Origin: an uncultured Paracoccaceae bacterium
Lineage (GTDB): Bacteria; Pseudomonadota; Alphaproteobacteria; Rhodobacterales; Rhodobacteraceae
Direction of reading: 5' to 3'
Assembly (NCBI GenBank): GCA_947494445.1
Contig: CANLVD010000006.1
Span: 124,001 to 188,000 of the forward strand
Length of the DNA stretch: 64,000 nucleotides
A program made the translations under genes and the position numbers. Positions 60,530-64,000 of the stretch are shown piece after piece. How positions within the stretch are numbered: the stretch's first letter is position 1; every line of letters begins with the position of its first letter. The notes below the pieces were generated by a model. The model did no database searches, had not been told where the DNA came from, and saw only the letters and a program-made list of their open reading frames with translations.

Positions 60530-62136
60530 GCCACACCTCCAAATCTGACGCCTGATATTTCAGCCATGTCGCGCTTCCATGTGGTCAGGTCGTCTGCGTT
60601 GAATTGCGACAGGTGATCATGGCCGCAGGCCCGGGCCATGACCTGCATCAGTTCGGTCGAGGCCTCGAAGAAATTCGCCAGCCGCTTGGCCGATTTCTCG
60701 ACGATGATCCGGCTCACCAGACTTGGTTTCTGGGTTGCGATCCCCACCGGGCAGTTGTTGGTATGGCAGGCGCGCATCGCGATGCAGCCGATCGCCTGCA
60801 TGGCCGAGTTTGACACCGCAATCGCATCTGCCCCCAGGGCCATTGCCTTGATGAAATCCGCAGGCTTGCGCAAGCCGCCTGTGATCACCAGCGTCACGTC
60901 CGAGCGTCCCAGCGCGTCCAGATGCCGTCGCGCCCGCGCCAGTGCAGGGATCGTCGGGACCGAGATGTTGTCGCGGAAGATCACAGGCGCTGCACCTGTG
61001 CCCCCGCCACGTCCGTCCAGAATGATGTAATCGACACCGACCGCAAGGGCCGCATCTATGTCCTTCTCGATATGCTGGGCTGACAGCTTGTACCCGATGG
61101 GAATGCCGCCCGTGCGGTCACGTACCTCATCGGCAAACTCCTTGACCTGCTGGGGAGACGTCCATTCGGGAAACCTTGGCGGCGAGATTGCAGATTGCCC
61201 CTCTTCCAGACCGCGCACTTCCGCGATCTTGCCTTTGACCTTTTCACCCGGCAGATGCCCTCCGGTTCCGGTCTTGGCCCCCTGGCCACCCTTGAAATGA
61301 AATGCCTGAACGTTTTGCAGCTTGTCCCAGTCAAACCCGAACCGGGCCGAAGCCAGCTCGTAGAAATAACGAGAGTTTGCCGCCTGTTCCTCAGGCAGCA
61401 TCCCGCCTTCGCCCGAACAGATGCCAGTGCCTGCCATCTCGGCCCCCATGGCCAGCGACACCTTTGCAGGCTCGGACAAGGCACCAAAAGACATGTCCGA
61501 GACAAAGAGCGGAATTTTCAGCCGTAGGGGTTTCTGCGCATTTGGCCCGATCACCACATCCGTGCCCACCGGGTCTTCATCCAGAAGCGGGGATTTGTGC
61601 AACTGTGCGGTCAGAAGCTGGATGTCATCCCAATCGGGCAACTCGCCCCGCGGCACACCCATTGCATCCATCACCCCGTGATGCCCGGTCGACTTCAGAC
61701 CCGAGCGTGCATAGCGCTGGATCAGACCGGTGTAGGGTTCTTCCTCGGTGCCGTGGGACGTGTCGGCATAAAGCCCCAGATAGGCATCGCGGTTGAAGGG
61801 TTGCGGGTTCTTGTAGCCCCAGTCGTTGATCTCGTCCTCATCAACCCAGATCTGGTCATCCTCGACCCAAGACGAGAACTTCGGCAGCTTTTCGTCATTG
61901 GCATATTCAGACACACCGCTATCCAGGCGATAATCCCAGTCATGCACACCGCAGATCAGATTGTCGCCACGCACGAACCCGTCCGACATCAGCGCACCGC
62001 GATGCAGACAACGGCCGTAGAACACCGACACCTCCTCATCAAAACGGACAACCACAAGGTCCACTTCGCCTACAAGGGCATATTGCGGATCGCGGTCGGG
62101 CAGGTCTGACAGTGGCATCAGGGCAGTTTTATTCAT
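60526..62136 (-). CDS. Rieske [2Fe-2S] domain fused to a glutamate-synthase-like FMN/[3Fe-4S] domain
   Basis: 536 residues. Residues about 3-100 are a Rieske domain with C43, H45, C62 and H65. Residues about 140-520 are the FMN-binding glutamate synthase barrel (MSFGALSEPAKVSLAMGA, FKGGQGAKTGTGGHLPG, LDGRGGGTGAAP at about 374-385). The [3Fe-4S] ligands are C451, C457 and C462 (C-x5-C-x4-C, ending in NNCPVGIATQ). The glutamine amidotransferase domain of true GltB is missing, so ammonia from glutamine cannot be delivered by this chain. It is the first gene of a two-gene operon with the Rieske-ThDP protein. The function is unknown; an electron-transfer partner role is inferred. Confidence 0.88.
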   Translation of the reverse strand: MNKTALMPLSDLPDRDPQYALVGEVDLVVVRFDEEVSVFYGRCLHRGALMSDGFVRGDNLICGVHDWDYRLDSGVSEYANDEKLPKFSSWVEDDQIWVDEDEINDWGYKNPQPFNRDAYLGLYADTSHGTEEEPYTGLIQRYARSGLKSTGHHGVMDAMGVPRGELPDWDDIQLLTAQLHKSPLLDEDPVGTDVVIGPNAQKPLRLKIPLFVSDMSFGALSEPAKVSLAMGAEMAGTGICSGEGGMLPEEQAANSRYFYELASARFGFDWDKLQNVQAFHFKGGQGAKTGTGGHLPGEKVKGKIAEVRGLEEGQSAISPPRFPEWTSPQQVKEFADEVRDRTGGIPIGYKLSAQHIEKDIDAALAVGVDYIILDGRGGGTGAAPVIFRDNISVPTIPALARARRHLDALGRSDVTLVITGGLRKPADFIKAMALGADAIAVSNSAMQAIGCIAMRACHTNNCPVGIATQKPSLVSRIIVEKSAKRLANFFEASTELMQVMARACGHDHLSQFNADDLTTWKRDMAEISGVRFGGVA

Positions 62137-62267
62137 GATTGGATCTATCCGTGGCTGGCGTGAATGCAGAATGCAAAAGGGCGTGTTTCCAGCACGCTAG
62201 CACCGAAACAGTCGCAAGTGTGGTAACATTTTTTGCCCTGTGCTCTGGCAGGTTGTATTCGGCCCGG

Positions 62268-63407
62268 TCAGGTGTCTTGAGCAGGCGCGAAACGGCTCAG
62301 CGTGTCACGGTCGATCTCGATCCCCAGTCCCGGCCCGTCAGGGATCGCCACGCTGCCCTCAACATGTTCGAGCGGCGTGCTCAAAACAGCCTGTCGGAAC
62401 GGGTTTTCCGTCCGGTCAAATTCCAGAATGGGTGGACGCGGGGCAGGGCGCACGGGATCGGGCAGTTGTGCTGCCATCCACTGCAGGGCAGCCGCGATGT
62501 GCACACCCGTGCCCCAGACATGAGGCACCAGCCGGACGGCGGCCAGCATTGCCTGATCGGCCACGCGCCGCATCTCGGTAAAGCCGCCGACGCCTGCAAG
62601 ATCAGGCTGCAGGATGTCCACGGCTTCCGCGTCCAGCGCCTGACCCATCGCATAGCGCCCGTGCCATGTCTCACCTCCCGCCACCGGGATCGGCTGACGG
62701 TCGCGCACCGCGCGGTAGGCGGTCATGTTCTCGGGCACGACCGGTTCCTCGAACCAGCCGATGTCCAGATGTGCAACCGCGTTTCCAAGGGCAATGGCCT
62801 CGCCCGTGTCATAGCCGTGGTTCGCGTCAATCATCAGCCCCATGTCAGGGCCCATTGCTTCACGCGCTGCCTCGATCACGCGAATGTCTTCTGCAACATC
62901 GAAGCCGATCTTGATCTTTGCTGCGTCAAACCCCTCAGCCCGGTAACCTGCAACCTCTGCCGCGATATCCGCGACCCGGTCCACGCCGTCGCGCATGAAG
63001 GATCCCGTGGCATAGGCTCGGACCTCCTCACGTACGCGCCCGCCCAGAAGAACCGAGACCGGAACACCGAAATGCTTGCCCTTGATATCCCAGAGCGCAA
63101 TGTCGATGCCGGAAAGTGCCGTGACCGCGAGCCCCCGCATGCCCTGATCACGCAGATGGTTATAGGCCTCTGCCCACAGGATTTCCGTGTCCAGCGGATT
63201 GCGCCCGATGAACAAGGGGGCGTAGGCCGCAACAACCGCTGCATTCAGCGTTGACGGTCCCAGACATTCGCCCCAACCGATGGTGCCATCATCGCAAACC
63301 ACCTCCACCAGAAGATGCCTTCTGTGATCGAACCGGGCCGATGCGCTTTGAAAGGCAGTGCCCAGCCGGTGCTCCAGAAGATGGGTGCGGATGGCGTCGA
63401 TTTTCAT
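62268..63407 (-). CDS. gci: D-galactarolactone cycloisomerase (enolase superfamily)
   Basis: 379 residues. It is a mandelate-racemase-type enolase superfamily enzyme with lysines in KIKIGF (164-166), metal ligands D194 in IDANHG, E220 in WFEEPV and E246 in GGETWHG, and the C-terminal VPHVWGTG histidine. Long stretches agree with what I recall of the Agrobacterium galactarolactone cycloisomerase (RTHLLEHRL start, TALSGIDIALWDIKGKH, FDRTENPFRQAVL). It opens the lactone made by uronate dehydrogenase, whose gene lies divergently 110 bp away. This pairing strongly supports a role in galacturonate/glucuronate oxidation. Confidence 0.82.
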   Translation of the reverse strand: MKIDAIRTHLLEHRLGTAFQSASARFDHRRHLLVEVVCDDGTIGWGECLGPSTLNAAVVAAYAPLFIGRNPLDTEILWAEAYNHLRDQGMRGLAVTALSGIDIALWDIKGKHFGVPVSVLLGGRVREEVRAYATGSFMRDGVDRVADIAAEVAGYRAEGFDAAKIKIGFDVAEDIRVIEAAREAMGPDMGLMIDANHGYDTGEAIALGNAVAHLDIGWFEEPVVPENMTAYRAVRDRQPIPVAGGETWHGRYAMGQALDAEAVDILQPDLAGVGGFTEMRRVADQAMLAAVRLVPHVWGTGVHIAAALQWMAAQLPDPVRPAPRPPILEFDRTENPFRQAVLSTPLEHVEGSVAIPDGPGLGIEIDRDTLSRFAPAQDT

Positions 63408-63474
63408 GAATGACTTCCCGGAAAGGCAGAGTGATCTGAGGCCTCACCATACAAATTGACCTCCCCGCGACAAG

Positions 63475-63482
63475 TCATATGA
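63475..63482. promoter_or_regulatory. Short palindrome TCATATGA between gci and udh
   Basis: An 8-bp perfect palindrome in the 110-bp divergent promoter region of the uronate genes, 35 bp before the udh start. It is a candidate operator but short. Confidence 0.25.
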
Positions 63483-63517
63483 TTGCGCAACGCTTTCTCC
63501 GACAAGGACCTTCCGCC

Positions 63518-64000
63518 ATGAACCGACTGCTGATCACAGGGGCCGCCGGAGGTCTGGGGCAGGCGGCGCGCTCCCATCTTGCCGGGTTTGCCAAGACGCT
63601 CAGATTGTCCGATCTCACCCCCATTGATGACCTTTCCCCGACCGAGGAATTTGTGCCCTGTGATCTGGCAGACCGCCTGGCGGTCGAGCGTCTGGTGCAG
63701 GGCTGCGACGGGATCGTTCATCTGGGTGGCATCTCAACCGAACATCCCTTCGACGTCATTCTGGAGGCCAATATCCGCGGCATCTACAACCTCTATGAGG
63801 CGGTGGTCAAAGCCGGATGCCCGCGGGTGGTCTTTGCCTCCTCAAACCACGCTTTCGGGTATCACAGAGTAACGTCGCAGCTGGATGCAAACTCAGCACC
63901 CTTTGCTGACGGCCTTTATGGCGCCTCCAAGGTTTACGGCGAGCAACTGGCGTTGATCTATCACCAAAAACACGGGGTTGAGAGCCTGCGGGTCCGCATC
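63518..64000 (+). CDS. udh: Uronate dehydrogenase, 3' end cut by the window edge
   Basis: 161 residues visible from the ATG at 63518, with AAGGACC about 9 bases upstream. Extended SDR: NAD motif TGAAGGLGQAA at 8-18, the segment VHLGGISTEHPFD, ASSNHAFGYH with the catalytic serine, and Y-x3-K in LYGASKVYGEQLA. These match uronate dehydrogenase, which oxidises galacturonate or glucuronate to the aldaro-1,4-lactone with NAD+. Divergence from gci, the next enzyme of the pathway, supports this. The frame is open to the last base. Confidence 0.85.
   Translation, partial: MNRLLITGAAGGLGQAARSHLAGFAKTLRLSDLTPIDDLSPTEEFVPCDLADRLAVERLVQGCDGIVHLGGISTEHPFDVILEANIRGIYNLYEAVVKAGCPRVVFASSNHAFGYHRVTSQLDANSAPFADGLYGASKVYGEQLALIYHQKHGVESLRVRI

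Noticed and set aside
60526-62136. Calling the Rieske-GltS protein a glutamate synthase large subunit
   Set aside because: The amidotransferase domain is absent and a Rieske domain replaces it. Only the FMN/[3Fe-4S] barrel is shared.

Overview
This 64 kb window is GC-rich, densely coded bacterial chromosome. It most resembles the marine Roseobacter group of Rhodobacterales (Alphaproteobacteria). The pointers are a PuuE-UraD fusion, an LdtR-like MarR regulator, tripartite tricarboxylate (TTT) and TRAP solute transporters, SdhE, alphaproteobacterial-type LexA boxes (GTTC-N7-GTTC), and a short dispersed intergenic repeat of a kind I associate with roseobacters. The assignment is inferred from gene content, because no rRNA is present. 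I saw no tRNA, rRNA, CRISPR array, insertion sequence or phage gene, and no gene-free stretch longer than about 300 bases.

Layout. 1-18 kb is a one- and two-carbon acid region: a cupin protein (cut), a divergent succinyl-CoA-synthetase-like pair, a LysR regulator, an NAD-linked molybdenum formate dehydrogenase (fused FdsG-FdsB, a small secreted protein, FdsA), a GntR regulator, oxalyl-CoA decarboxylase, formyl-CoA transferase, a stand-alone formyltransferase, a stress protein and a TTT transporter. 18-23 kb holds two dehydrogenases, ureidoglycolate lyase with PuuE-UraD (purine ring catabolism ending in glyoxylate) and a uronate-dehydrogenase-like enzyme. 23-27.4 kb is thiamine salvage (thiM-thiE-thiD behind a TPP riboswitch), an SDR and an EamA exporter. 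27.6-30.8 kb is one long gene for a self-sufficient, B12-dependent reductive dehalogenase fused to its own FMN/[2Fe-2S] reductase. 30.8-38.2 kb, all on the minus strand, is a TRAP transporter followed 16 bp later by an MCE/Mla-type lipid ABC transporter.

38.3-51.7 kb is mostly housekeeping: an XRE regulator with SdhE, an LdtR-like regulator, ligA, recG, a 39-residue membrane protein behind two SOS boxes, an IscU-like protein, hisI, gluQ, a methyltransferase, trmFO, an SDR and pepN. 51.9-58.6 kb carries malate synthase G with GlcG, a FadL-like porin, ppa, a second EamA exporter, a degenerate metallopeptidase and a small secreted protein. 58.5-62.1 kb is a two-gene operon in which a Rieske domain is fused once to a glutamate-synthase-like FMN/[3Fe-4S] domain and once to a ThDP-dependent enzyme. 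62.3-64 kb is galactarolactone cycloisomerase divergent from uronate dehydrogenase (cut).

How it fits together. Oxalate can be carried on CoA by Frc, decarboxylated by Oxc to formyl-CoA, and the released formate oxidised to CO2 with NADH by the Fds enzyme. Glyoxylate from ureidoglycolate feeds malate synthase G. Thiamine salvage supports the two ThDP enzymes. A perfect LysR-type palindrome in front of the formate dehydrogenase genes, and similar TGGTA..ACC palindromes in front of the GntR gene and the CoA-ligase-like pair, suggest how the first region is controlled. The least explained parts are the double Rieske operon, the SOS-controlled mini-protein and the aerobic-type reductive dehalogenase.
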